A stretch of DNA of 49,679 nucleotides, taken from CAIKZJ01 sp964626015 (GTDB lineage Bacteria > Bacteroidota > Ignavibacteria > Tepidaquicellales > Tepidaquicellaceae). Position 1 is the first letter of the stretch. Each line of letters starts with the position of its first letter. Shown here in pieces: positions 7,665 to 15,605 of the stretch. The translations under genes were made by a program, and so were the position numbers. Under the pieces are notes generated by a model. That model saw only the letters and a list, made by a program, of their open reading frames with translations. It did not search any database and was not told the origin of the DNA. The stretch lies in NCBI GenBank assembly GCA_964626015.1, contig CAZVCC010000022.1:1-49679 (forward strand). Reading direction: 5' to 3'.

Positions 7665-7741
7665 TCATATAGACTTTATATGGACTTTATATGGGGCTCA
7701 TATAGCTTTCATATAGCCCTCATATACCTCTCATATAGAAA
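7665..7741. repeat. Seven-unit array with exact 11-bp period (tcatatag / ttatatgg core)
   Basis: The core atatag, atatgg or atatac starts at 7667, 7678, 7689, 7700, 7711, 7722 and 7733, exactly 11 bp apart seven times. Units read tcatatagact, ttatatggact, ttatatggggc, tcatatagctt, tcatatagccc, tcatatacctc and tcatatagaaa. The period is not a multiple of three but is close to one helical turn, so every core faces the same side of the DNA. That fits a protein-binding array (operator, iteron or recombination accessory site) better than a coding sequence. Flanks are AT-rich and gene-poor. Confidence 0.75.
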
Positions 7742-7945
7742 CAGGTTAAAAAACGCATTTTGCAGGTCTTTATCCTTCACTGAATATAAAAAGTGGCTTG
7801 GTAATCCGAGATATACCGGAAAGAGCCCGCCCGTTTGCCCGTTTTTCGAATAATTAACAATCTATTATAAATTAAAGCAAAGATAAAAAATGGAAACATA
7901 TATTTTTAATAAAAACAAAGAACATATTAACTATAATCTAAACAG

Positions 7946-7952
7946 AAAGGAG
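7946..7952 (+). promoter_or_regulatory. Strong Shine-Dalgarno for the 231-aa gene
   Basis: aaaggag lies 7 bp before the ATG at 7960. Most genes in this window lack such a site, so it fixes this start and suggests efficient translation. Confidence 0.75.
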
Positions 7953-7959
7953 CTATACA

Positions 7960-8655
7960 ATGGCAAAATTAAATGATCAACACTTAGGTACGCTGAGGGG
8001 AGCCTTAGGTCCTCAGGTGTTTAAAATGCTTTTCGGCGAAGCTTACGTTGCGAGACTACCGAGAAGAACGCTGAATGAACCTTCAGCAGAAACGATTGAA
8101 AGAAGAAACAGATTCAGATTGTGTATGAAGTTTTCAAAGTCGGTTTACGGATTGATAAAACTAAGACCTTTCTGGGATGCATTTATTCCCGAGGGTGTTA
8201 CAAAAAGGATTCCGACAATAGCTAAGATTGCGAAGACATCGTACATGTCAATCACAGCGACTGACGTGCAGGATATAACATTTCTGGCGCCTGATTTCGG
8301 ATTCAAAGCAGTAACGACCAGCGTAACAATAGACAGCAGCGCAATTTCAGTAGCGATAGATCCGATTGGTTCAGGCGAGGGAATTGATCCTGATATAGAG
8401 AAATTCATACAGCTTGGTTGTGTTATGCATTTACAGGACCCGATAAACGGTACACAGACTGCACACAGATTCATGAATTTTTCTTCTGCAAACGTGGTGC
8501 TGAACCTGGCAAATCCGCTCAGCTTCAGTATTTCAATCGATTCGACGCATCAGTCAATTTACGAGGCATACGATACGCATAAGACATTCCTGATATTTGT
8601 GACGCTGGATGCGAATGGGAAACCCGTTCATTTTTCTAACACATTTATATCTTAA
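7960..8655 (+). CDS. DUF6266-like unknown protein, paralogue 1
   Basis: The product is 231 aa, without signal peptide or membrane segment. The N-terminus (G-x-LRGALGPQVFK, an R-P-x-R region, then EPSAETIERRNRF) follows the pattern of Bacteroidota DUF6266-type proteins: a glycine-rich start, a basic segment and a PS-x-x-x-I-x-RR-x-x-F motif. The remainder is rich in beta-prone Ser/Thr/Val stretches (about residues 95-230), suggesting a beta-sandwich. A consensus Shine-Dalgarno precedes the ATG. A divergent paralogue follows at 8830. The start motif is shared with the paralogue, which argues that both are real. Function is not established for the family, as far as I know. Confidence 0.7.
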   Translation: MAKLNDQHLGTLRGALGPQVFKMLFGEAYVARLPRRTLNEPSAETIERRNRFRLCMKFSKSVYGLIKLRPFWDAFIPEGVTKRIPTIAKIAKTSYMSITATDVQDITFLAPDFGFKAVTTSVTIDSSAISVAIDPIGSGEGIDPDIEKFIQLGCVMHLQDPINGTQTAHRFMNFSSANVVLNLANPLSFSISIDSTHQSIYEAYDTHKTFLIFVTLDANGKPVHFSNTFIS

Positions 8656-8721
8656 GTTCAGAGACGATGAAAACAAAAGATGCATATTTTGATTTTAAAG
8701 TCGATGAGCTTAAACAAGAGA

Positions 8722-8757
8722 GTATTGCCCCTTTTAAAGGGGGCAATACCCCTTTTT
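8722..8757 (+). terminator. Strong intrinsic terminator between the paralogues
   Basis: gtattgcccc (8722-8731) and ggggcaatac (8740-8749) form a perfect 10-bp stem with an 8-nt loop, followed by cccttttt. It lies 67 bp after the stop of the first paralogue, so the second is probably transcribed separately or by readthrough. Confidence 0.8.
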
Positions 8758-8829
8758 GCAAACTTAAGTTTGTTTTGCGAGTCAATTTAATTTAATTAAT
8801 TTTTTAGAACTTTTAAACACAATAATATT

Positions 8830-9504
8830 ATGGCAAGAATAACAGGATTTATAGAAGGCAGCTTTTCCGGTAAACTGGGTAACTTTGTATGTTTCAAAAA
8901 GAACGGAAAAACATTTTTAAAAACTAAAGGAATAAGAAGGACCAAACCGTCTCCAAATGAAATCGCAAGACGTGAGAAATTTGCGATGAGTACTAAACTG
9001 GCAAAGAGTATAAATAGCGTTCCCGAATTGAAATCGCTCTGGAGCACTTTTAAAAGTGAAAAAGGATCGGCATGCAACGCTATTCAAAAGGCAAACTACA
9101 TAAAAGTAAATGGTACTGATATACATGGTGCGGCGGCGATTATTCCCGATGCATTAACCTTCAGGGAGCCGTCTGAAACAGTGACTATCAACGGTAACAT
9201 GTTAAGGTTTAAGTTGAATAAAGATGAGATGTCAGGTGTTTACTCAAATAACCTCAGAGATAAAGCTATGATTGCAGGAGTGATTTTCATGAAAGATGCC
9301 GTTTATTCAGGTATTGTGCCTTTCTGGTTTACCGGCGTTAAAGGCACATTGGAAAACAAAGGGAAAAATGATTATGCAGTGATAAATTTGTATGAGACCA
9401 TCTTAAGAATAATGGATGCATACGATTCTTTTACGCTGTATTTCGGTTTGGTTTGCGATGATAAAGGTTTTGGTAATTTTTCGAGGATAATTTCCAAAGG
9501 ATAG
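8830..9504 (+). CDS. DUF6266-like unknown protein, paralogue 2
   Basis: The product is 224 aa and soluble. Its first 75 residues align by eye with the protein at 7960: M-A-R/K, G-x-x-x-G-x-LG, a basic stretch, then KPSPNEIARREKFAMSTKLAKS against a comparable EPSAETIERRNRF segment, and a W near residue 71 (LKSLWSTF against LRPFWDAF). The second half is beta-rich (PSETVTINGNMLRFKLNK, then VIFMKDAVYSGIVPFWFTG). No catalytic motif is apparent. The ATG at 8830 is chosen because the conserved N-terminal motif begins there. Paralogue pairs of this type suggest diversified structural or surface-binding parts, but their role is unknown. Confidence 0.7.
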   Translation: MARITGFIEGSFSGKLGNFVCFKKNGKTFLKTKGIRRTKPSPNEIARREKFAMSTKLAKSINSVPELKSLWSTFKSEKGSACNAIQKANYIKVNGTDIHGAAAIIPDALTFREPSETVTINGNMLRFKLNKDEMSGVYSNNLRDKAMIAGVIFMKDAVYSGIVPFWFTGVKGTLENKGKNDYAVINLYETILRIMDAYDSFTLYFGLVCDDKGFGNFSRIISKG

Positions 9505-9541
9505 ATTTTTGGGCACACGGAAAAAAGAGAATGGTATTAAA

Positions 9542-9592
9542 CGTTCCCAAGTGCCCAGAAATACTGAGTGAGGGGGCGGGCACCCAGGAACG
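9542..9592. terminator. Long hairpin between convergent genes
   Basis: Outer arms cgttcc (9542-9547) / ggaacg (9587-9592) and inner arms gtgccc (9551-9556) / gggcac (9578-9583) stack with a small internal loop. aaaaat follows on the plus side. It lies between two genes that point at each other (stops at 9504 and 9606) and could serve both, but its outer arms match the hairpin at 590-635, so it may be a dispersed repeat recruited as a terminator. Confidence 0.5.
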
Positions 9593-9605
9593 ATAAAAAT
9601 CTAAT

Positions 9606-10124
9606 TTATTTTCTGAGGTGAAGGTATCCGCCGCGATGCGGTATGGAGGATTGCATCGTAACGAATGCTTTGGGGTCTATGCTTTCTATAAGGTGCATTA
9701 CTTCTTTTTGTCTTTTGCGTGGTATCAAAACAAGGAGAACTGTGACTCCCCCGCTGGCTCCTTCACCGGGAATTAGCGTTACACCGAATTTATTTTCACG
9801 GAGAGCATTGGTGATATCATCGACGTAGTTCATTGAGATGATATTGAGCCAGACGAAGCCTGAGCCGAGCTTTTGTTCGAGCGTGATTCCGAGTACAGTG
9901 CCAAGTGCGAAACCTGATGAGTATGCGACGACGTTAATCCAGTTATCAAGCTGTGACATTACGCTGCTTATTGCGACAACCCAGATGGTTACTTCGAAGA
10001 AACCGATTGTTCCTGCGATGTATTTTTTACCCTGCACTGTTATAATCATTCGTATAGTTCCGAGGGAAACGTCTATAATGCGGAGTGTCATTATCATTAA
10101 TGCAAAAAGTATTGTTTCAATCAT
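9606..10124 (-). CDS. UPF0316 membrane protein (DUF5698/DUF2179)
   Basis: The product is 172 aa. The N-terminal half has three hydrophobic segments (about residues 2-22, 38-58 and 62-82), including LRIIDVSLGTIRMII typical of UPF0316 proteins. The C-terminal part (about 95-170) is a cytoplasmic DUF2179-type ACT-like domain: NIISMNYVDDITNALRE, VTLIPGEGASGG, then VLLVLIPRKRQKEVMHLI. Biochemical role is unknown; the same C-terminal domain occurs in the YitT-type protein at 15606. The gene overlaps the end of the DUF1858-like gene by 4 bp, so the two are translationally coupled downstream of hisC. Confidence 0.85.
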   Translation of the reverse strand: MIETILFALMIMTLRIIDVSLGTIRMIITVQGKKYIAGTIGFFEVTIWVVAISSVMSQLDNWINVVAYSSGFALGTVLGITLEQKLGSGFVWLNIISMNYVDDITNALRENKFGVTLIPGEGASGGVTVLLVLIPRKRQKEVMHLIESIDPKAFVTMQSSIPHRGGYLHLRK

Positions 10125-10339
10125 TTGCGTTTTATTGATTCATATTTTTCGTTGAGTTCTAATACGAATTTAGCGATGTCTTCGTCGGTGTAATTTTTCA
10201 TTTTAGCGATTTGCTCTATTGAACCCCACCTGACAGAACCAGCTTGCATTACTCTGATTTTATACTTTGCAAAATAGCTTGAAGCGGCTGGCAGGACTCG
10301 AATGAGTTCTTCCATATTTGTATCTTTAGTGAAACGCAT
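10121..10339 (-). CDS. DUF1858-like small protein
   Basis: The product is 72 aa. The pattern FTKDTNMEELIRVLPAASSY, then FAKYKI and a short loop, matches the DUF1858 domain found alone or in hybrid-cluster and sulphur-related contexts. Typical members have a C-x-x-C-like loop (IRCxxCG); here the loop reads RVMQAG and has no cysteine, so any metal or redox role is lost. The start shares one base with the hisC stop (TGATG), and the end overlaps the next gene by 4 bp: a tightly coupled three-gene operon. Confidence 0.7.
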   Translation of the reverse strand: MRFTKDTNMEELIRVLPAASSYFAKYKIRVMQAGSVRWGSIEQIAKMKNYTDEDIAKFVLELNEKYESIKRK

Positions 10340-11442
10340 CAGACAATTTTGCTGAATTCTTTAATGAATGCGGTGTTTTCTTTCATGAGTCCCATTGTAA
10401 TTCTTATGCAGTTTGGAAGACCAAAAGCTGTAAGCGGACGGATGATTACTCCCCGTCTGAGAAGATTTTGGTTAACTTCGTTAACACGCTCTGCAGAAAA
10501 TAAATCAAGCATTACAAAATTTGCGTATGATGGGATGATTTTAATTTTTCCTTTTTCTTCGAAAGGACTTAATTCAGAGAGAAAATATTTGTAACCTTCT
10601 TCGTTAAGTTTTAAAGATTTCTCTATAAAGTTATCATCGTCGAGAGCGCCCGTTGCTGCTGCCTGAGCGAGAGTGTTCGGCTCGAAGGGAAGCTTTGTTT
10701 TCATTAGTGTTTCGACGATGAACTCGTGAGCAAATCCGTAGCCTACGCGTAAACCCGCAATTCCATAAATTTTGGAGAATGTTCGAAGTGTTATTACGTT
10801 GTCATACTTATAATTCAATGAATTCGGGTAAGCAGGAAAATTCATAGCGTATTCAAAATAAGCTTCGTCGAAAAGAATCAAAACATCTTTAGGTACTTTT
10901 GAATAAAAAGCGTCGAATTCATCTTTTGTGATTATTGTTCCAGTTGGATTATTGGGATTGCAAAGGTATATAATTTTTGTATTGTTGTTTATTCTTTCGA
11001 GAATACCGTTTAAATCAAATTTATATGACTCTCTTGACATCGGGATATAATGAGTTACATTGCTGCGTCCCATAGCGAGTACCTGAAAACCGATGAATGT
11101 GGCTTCGGAGGTTATAATTTCATCTCCATCACATAGGAAGCAGCGCAGAATGTTTGCCATTATGCTTTCGGAGCCGCTGCCTACGGCTATATTCCGGAAA
11201 GGAATATTAAATTTTGAAGACAGCTTTTCTCTAAGCTGAACAGAGCCGACATCCGGGTATCTGTGAATTTCTTCCACAAGCTTCTTCTTAGCCTCAACTG
11301 CTTTTGGAGAAGGACCGAGCGGATTCTCGTTTGATGCTATCTTATGAATTTCCTTAAGTCCAAACTCACGCTGGAGCTCTTCTATTGACTTACCCGGGAT
11401 GTAGGGCTTTAAGTTTTTAATAAATTCAGGAGTTTTAAACAT
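10339..11442 (-). CDS. hisC: Histidinol-phosphate aminotransferase
   Basis: The product is 367 aa, the usual length for HisC, a PLP enzyme that transaminates imidazole-acetol phosphate with glutamate in histidine synthesis. Seen motifs are SNENPLGPSPKAV (about 37-49), CNPNNPTGT (about 161-169), LFDEAYFEYA with the PLP-binding Asp, and the Schiff-base lysine in TFSKIYGIAGLRVGYG, closing with a conserved IRIT near the C-terminus. Some HisC-like enzymes act on other substrates such as phenylalanine or tyrosine, and no other his gene is nearby, so substrate is not proven. The operon continues with the DUF1858-like and UPF0316 genes. Confidence 0.88.
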   Translation of the reverse strand: MFKTPEFIKNLKPYIPGKSIEELQREFGLKEIHKIASNENPLGPSPKAVEAKKKLVEEIHRYPDVGSVQLREKLSSKFNIPFRNIAVGSGSESIMANILRCFLCDGDEIITSEATFIGFQVLAMGRSNVTHYIPMSRESYKFDLNGILERINNNTKIIYLCNPNNPTGTIITKDEFDAFYSKVPKDVLILFDEAYFEYAMNFPAYPNSLNYKYDNVITLRTFSKIYGIAGLRVGYGFAHEFIVETLMKTKLPFEPNTLAQAAATGALDDDNFIEKSLKLNEEGYKYFLSELSPFEEKGKIKIIPSYANFVMLDLFSAERVNEVNQNLLRRGVIIRPLTAFGLPNCIRITMGLMKENTAFIKEFSKIV

Positions 11443-11568
11443 AATAAGATTATTTTATCAAAATTAGTGTTTATTAAGCATTTAAAAAATGTAAAATTTA
11501 AGTAATTAATTAATTGTAATATTTGAATTAAATATTTAATTTCTTACAATTCTAAACTCAAACAAACA

Positions 11569-11982
11569 ATGGCAGACGAATACAAAGACATTAAAACATT
11601 CGAACAGAAAGAATGGATTAAGGAAAATCTATCTTACAAGAAAGACAGCGGAAGTTGGGCATGGATATACCATAGAATTTCGGGAATTGCATTAATAGCA
11701 TACCTTTTTCTGCATGTGTATTCATTGAGTACGCTGACAGAGGGCAAAGAAGCGTTTGAGACAAAAATGAGTACTTTTTCTTCAGGTCCATTTCTCGTTT
11801 TAGAATGGGTTCTCTTTATCTTCGTATTATTTCATTCACTAAACGGTGTTAGAATAGTTCTCGTTGACCTTGCTGACGGTGCAAAGTACCACAAAACGCT
11901 ATATAAAGTCTCGTGGATAGCCGGCATTTTGCTCTTCCTTGGAATGGGTTACATAATGCTTTCACACTTATTTTTGAAATAA
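11569..11982 (+). CDS. sdhC: Succinate dehydrogenase cytochrome b subunit
   Basis: The product is 137 aa with three membrane helices (about residues 38-58, 78-100 and 112-132). SWAWIYHRISGIALIAYLFL is the SdhC signature (S-x-x-x-x-H-R-x-S/T-G), with histidines HVYS and FHSLNG placed to ligate haem b. It anchors the complex II catalytic subunits and passes electrons to quinone. The gene is divergent from hisC, with the promoter in the 126 bp between. The gene for the second anchor follows at once, but sdhA and sdhB do not, so the catalytic subunits must be elsewhere. Confidence 0.85.
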   Translation: MADEYKDIKTFEQKEWIKENLSYKKDSGSWAWIYHRISGIALIAYLFLHVYSLSTLTEGKEAFETKMSTFSSGPFLVLEWVLFIFVLFHSLNGVRIVLVDLADGAKYHKTLYKVSWIAGILLFLGMGYIMLSHLFLK

Positions 11983-12001
11983 AATTTAATTTTAACATTA
12001 T

Positions 12002-12379
12002 ATGTTTAAATATCAATCATCAAAAAGTTCGGGTTCAAAAAGCTGGATGCTGCAGAGAATAACGGGTATTGCGCTGGTTGTTTTCGCAATCGGCCACTAT
12101 ATACTTATGCATTACAACCTTGATTCGGGACATACTTATCAGGCAGTACTAAACAGAATGCAGTTTTCGTGGTACAGGATTATAGACCTGGTTTTCCTGA
12201 CTCTCGGTATGTACCACGGTTTAAACGGACTTTGGGGAATCTTCAGGGACTATAAAATGGAGCCATGGCTTAAAATTACGCTGGTTAGCGCTATAGTAAT
12301 ACTTGGCTTAGCATTCACTGCCTGGGGATATATCATAATTTTCTCGATACCCTATCCGAATGCATTAACATTAAATTGA
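12002..12379 (+). CDS. sdhD: Succinate dehydrogenase membrane anchor subunit
   Basis: The product is 125 aa with three helices (about 18-38, 57-77 and 92-115). The N-terminal SKSWMLQRITGIALVVFAIG and the internal MYHGLNGLWGIFRDY are the anchor-subunit pattern, with His in IGHYI and YHG positioned for haem or quinone contact. It starts 19 bp after sdhC and forms the complex II membrane dimer with it. The region after the stop goes straight to a histone H1-like gene. Confidence 0.83.
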   Translation: MFKYQSSKSSGSKSWMLQRITGIALVVFAIGHYILMHYNLDSGHTYQAVLNRMQFSWYRIIDLVFLTLGMYHGLNGLWGIFRDYKMEPWLKITLVSAIVILGLAFTAWGYIIIFSIPYPNALTLN

Positions 12380-12436
12380 ATTATTTTTAACTCATAATTT
12401 TATTATATTATTTTAAACTTAAACTAAGGAGATGTA

Positions 12437-12628
12437 ATGGAGAAATTTACAAAATTACAGGAAACACTCGACGGAATGAAAGTCGACATCGAGAAATTCT
12501 ATGAAAAGAATCAAAATGCAGCGGGTACAAGATTGAGAAAAGAGCTTAACAATCTCAGAAAGATGGCTGCAGATATAAGGAAAGAGATACAGGATATAAG
12601 AATAACAAGAAAAACAAAAGCTGAATAA
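12437..12628 (+). CDS. Histone H1-like (Hc1-type) DNA-binding protein
   Basis: The product is 63 aa and helical. EKFYEKNQNAAGTRLRKELN (about residues 19-38) and LRKMAADIRKEIQDIR are the pattern of the Hc1 histone H1-like family widespread in Bacteroidota and Chlamydiae: a short helical coiled core with a basic end that binds DNA without sequence specificity. A Shine-Dalgarno (aaggag, 12426-12431) precedes the ATG, unusual here and consistent with high expression. A strong terminator follows at 12664. Confidence 0.85.
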   Translation: MEKFTKLQETLDGMKVDIEKFYEKNQNAAGTRLRKELNNLRKMAADIRKEIQDIRITRKTKAE

Positions 12629-12663
12629 GAGACGAGAAGAGTTTTTTATATCTTACAGTTTAG

Positions 12664-12695
12664 AAGTGGGTAAATGTTTTTTAGCCCACTTTTTT
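12664..12695 (+). terminator. Intrinsic terminator after the histone H1-like gene
   Basis: aagtggg (12664-12670) pairs with cccactt (12685-12691), followed by a T-run. It is 35 bp past the stop codon and just ahead of lepA. Confidence 0.8.
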
Positions 12696-12723
12696 AATAA
12701 TTCATCCCGATACGAATAAAAAA

Positions 12724-14523
12724 GTGCTGAAATCAAACATAAGAAATTTTTGCATAATTGCGCATATTGACCACGGAAAATCAACTTTAGCCGACAGATT
12801 GCTTGAACAAACAGGTACGGTTGCGAGTAGAAACATGACAAGACAGGTGCTTGATGATATGGACCTTGAGCAGGAACGCGGAATAACGATAAAGCTCCAT
12901 GCTATTCAGATGAACTATAAAGCAAAAGACGGAGAAGATTATGTATTAAACCTTATTGACACACCAGGGCACGTAGATTTTTCTTATGAAGTATCTCGTT
13001 CACTCGCAGCCTGCGAAGGAGCTTTGCTGATAGTAGATTGTACTCAGGGTATTGAAGCCCAGACAATAAGCAACTTATATCTTGCAATAGATAACGGATT
13101 GGAGATTATACCGGTTATAAACAAAATTGACCTTCAGAGCGCAATGATTGAAGAGACGAAAGATCAGATTATTGAGCTTATCGGCGGTAAACGAGAGGAT
13201 ATACTTTCCGTTAGTGCAAAAGTCGGTACAGGTACGGAGGAAGTACTTGAGCAAATAGTTGCAAGAATACCACCGGCAAAAATTATACATGATAAGCCGT
13301 TAAGAGCTTTAATATTCGATTCAATATTCGATACTTACAGGGGGGTAATTGTATATTTAAGAGTTTTTGAGGGCGACCTGAAAGAAGGCGATAAGATTGA
13401 ATTTTTTGCTTCAGGAAAGCAATTTGAAGCGGAAGAGGTGGGAATACTTAAGATGGAAAGAAAAAGAACAGGTGTTTTGAAAGCCGGGGATGTAGGATAT
13501 TTGATTGCAAATATAAAAGACGTAAATGATTCCAGAGTCGGTGATACTATAATAGATGTTAACAACAGAGCAAATGAACCGATTCCAGGTTTCAAGGAAG
13601 TGAAACCGATGGTTTTCAGCGGAATTTATCCTGTTGCTTCGAATGATTTCGAAAATCTAAGGGATGCACTTTCAAAACTTAAATTAAATGACGCTGCACT
13701 TTCTTACGAACCGGAAACATCAGTAGCACTCGGGTTTGGTTTCAGATGCGGGTTTCTTGGTTTATTGCATCTTGAAATAGTGCAGGAAAGGCTTGAAAGA
13801 GAATACGATTTAAACATCATTACTACAGTCCCAAACGTAGAATATCAGGTGTTCAAATCAAACGGAGAAATGATACTTGTCGATAATCCATCATTTATGC
13901 CCGATGCAACTGTTATAGACTACGTTAAGGAACCATATATATCCGCGCAAATTATAGTGCCTGTTGAATTTATAGGAAATATAATGAAGCTTGCTAATGA
14001 AAGAAGAGGAGTTTTTAAAAATCAGCATTACATAGACGCAAAACGCGTTGACCTTCATTTTGAATTTCCGCTTGCAGAAATAATTTTTGATTTTTACGAC
14101 AGGCTAAAATCATTAACAAAAGGTTATGCCTCATTCGATTACGAATTAATAGATTACAGAAGCGGTGACCTCGTAAAACTGGATATTCTTCTGAACGGGG
14201 AATCAGTTGACGCATTATCTACTATAATTCATAGAGAAAATGCATATTATTGGGGCAGAAAGCTGTGCGAGAAACTAAGAAAGCTGATTCCAAGACACAT
14301 GTTCGAAGTAGCCATACAAGCTGCAATCGGAACGAAAGTAATAGCAAGAGAATCGATAAGTGCACTTAGAAAAAACGTTATTGCGAAATGTTACGGCGGA
14401 GATATTTCCAGAAAACGGAAACTTCTTGAGAAACAAAAAGAAGGAAAAAAGCGTATGAAACAAGTAGGTTCTGTGGAAATACCACAGGAGGCTTTTTTAG
14501 CAGTACTTTCAATTGAAAAATAA
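12724..14523 (+). CDS. lepA: Elongation factor 4 (LepA), ribosome back-translocating GTPase
   Basis: The product is 599 aa, the full length for LepA. The G domain shows AHIDHGKSTLADRLLEQTG (about 13-31), RGITIK, DTPGHVDFSYEVSRSLAACE and NKID. The C-terminal LepA-specific domain is present (SIHRENAYYWGRKLCEKL-like segment and RKRKLLEKQKEGKKRMKQVG). It binds stalled ribosomes and influences translation under ionic stress. The start is a GTG giving MLKSNIRNFCIIAHIDHGKS, which matches the normal N-terminus; no Shine-Dalgarno is visible. lepB starts 17 bp after the stop, a common lepA-lepB pairing. Confidence 0.97.
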   Translation: MLKSNIRNFCIIAHIDHGKSTLADRLLEQTGTVASRNMTRQVLDDMDLEQERGITIKLHAIQMNYKAKDGEDYVLNLIDTPGHVDFSYEVSRSLAACEGALLIVDCTQGIEAQTISNLYLAIDNGLEIIPVINKIDLQSAMIEETKDQIIELIGGKREDILSVSAKVGTGTEEVLEQIVARIPPAKIIHDKPLRALIFDSIFDTYRGVIVYLRVFEGDLKEGDKIEFFASGKQFEAEEVGILKMERKRTGVLKAGDVGYLIANIKDVNDSRVGDTIIDVNNRANEPIPGFKEVKPMVFSGIYPVASNDFENLRDALSKLKLNDAALSYEPETSVALGFGFRCGFLGLLHLEIVQERLEREYDLNIITTVPNVEYQVFKSNGEMILVDNPSFMPDATVIDYVKEPYISAQIIVPVEFIGNIMKLANERRGVFKNQHYIDAKRVDLHFEFPLAEIIFDFYDRLKSLTKGYASFDYELIDYRSGDLVKLDILLNGESVDALSTIIHRENAYYWGRKLCEKLRKLIPRHMFEVAIQAAIGTKVIARESISALRKNVIAKCYGGDISRKRKLLEKQKEGKKRMKQVGSVEIPQEAFLAVLSIEK

Positions 14524-14540
14524 AATATAAATAAATAAGA

Positions 14541-15464
14541 ATGGCATTAAAAGAAAACGTTCCTTCAAAAGTACCAAAAGAAATATTAAATAATAAGAAG
14601 AAGAAATCAAAACCAAAAGAATATTTTGACGCACTTGTATGGGCGGCAGTTGTAGCATTTCTGATAAAAGTATTCCTGTTTGAAGCATACAGAATACCCA
14701 CGGGTTCGATGGAAAACACTCTTCTTGTCGGAGATTTTTTACTCGTAACAAAATTTACTTACGGAGCGACTACACCGCGAAATATACCTTTTACGGATAT
14801 TCGTATCCCCTACGTTAAACTTCCAGGATTTAAAGACCCGAAACCAGGGGATGTTGTGGTATTTGATTTTCCGGGAGAAAGAGATGAACTGCAATCGCAC
14901 GAAGTGCTGAATTATATTAAAAGGTGTGTAGGTATACCGGGTGATGAAATAAAGATTGTAAATAAAGTACTATACAGAAACGGGCAAATATTTCCGAATC
15001 CACCGCAATCGAAATTTATAGCACCTCTGCAGCCCCCAAACCTTGCGAATAACAGAATATTTCCTAAAAACTCGGGATGGAACGAGGACAACTACGGACC
15101 GATTCGAGTCCCGAAAGCAGGCGATAAGATAAAGATTGACAGTACTAATTTTGAATGGTACAAGATGTTTATTATGAAAGAAGGATACAGTAATGTAATA
15201 CTAAATCAGGATGGCTCGCTGACCGCTGACGATATGCGGTTTAACGAAGGGATGTATGAAGTGAAGAGGGATTATTTATGGATGATGGGAGATAACAGAA
15301 ACAACTCACTCGACAGCAGATTCTGGGGATTTATGCCGATGGAAAATGTTGTAGGCGAAGCATTTATTATTTACTGGTCGTGGGATGCGAATATTTCTTT
15401 CGCAAATTTCTTTGATTTATTAGGTTCCATCAGATGGAACAGGGTCGGCTCACTGATTAAATAG
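14541..15464 (+). CDS. lepB: Signal peptidase I
   Basis: The product is 307 aa. After a Lys-rich cytoplasmic N-terminus (about 1-28) comes one membrane helix (about 29-47). The catalytic serine is in IPTGSMENTL (Ser56) and the general-base lysine in YIKRCVGIPGDE (Lys127), followed by MGDNRNNSLDSRFWGF near the C-terminus. It cleaves Sec and Tat signal peptides on the outer face of the inner membrane. It is longer than minimal enzymes because of an insertion between the Lys box and the GDNR box (about residues 145-245). Cotranscribed with lepA; a strong terminator follows. Confidence 0.95.
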   Translation: MALKENVPSKVPKEILNNKKKKSKPKEYFDALVWAAVVAFLIKVFLFEAYRIPTGSMENTLLVGDFLLVTKFTYGATTPRNIPFTDIRIPYVKLPGFKDPKPGDVVVFDFPGERDELQSHEVLNYIKRCVGIPGDEIKIVNKVLYRNGQIFPNPPQSKFIAPLQPPNLANNRIFPKNSGWNEDNYGPIRVPKAGDKIKIDSTNFEWYKMFIMKEGYSNVILNQDGSLTADDMRFNEGMYEVKRDYLWMMGDNRNNSLDSRFWGFMPMENVVGEAFIIYWSWDANISFANFFDLLGSIRWNRVGSLIK

Positions 15465-15487
15465 ACAATCAGTTCTTTAATTATTTA

Positions 15488-15517
15488 AGGCAGATAATAA
15501 AATATCTGCCTTTTTTA
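15488..15517 (+). terminator. Strong intrinsic terminator after lepB
   Basis: aaggcagata (15488-15497) and tatctgcctt (15504-15513) form a 10-bp stem with a 6-nt loop, followed by a T-run. Confidence 0.88.
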
Positions 15518-15605
15518 ATTTACCTTTAATGAGAACAACAGAATACGTAAATTGCATTACTTCATACAACCGGTTCAACAATCGAATAATTTTAAATATA
15601 ATTTT

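Noticed and set aside
7581..7853. Open frame of 90 codons spanning the 11-bp array, GTG start or ATG at 7608
   Set aside because: It is built from the repeat array, with an 11-residue echo caused by the 11-bp period, has no family resemblance, no Shine-Dalgarno and poor codon pattern. The array explains it better.
15552..15605. TTG start extending the YitT-type protein by 18 residues
   Set aside because: The added residues are polar and do not match the family. The ATG at 15606 begins a typical basic cytoplasmic end before the first helix.
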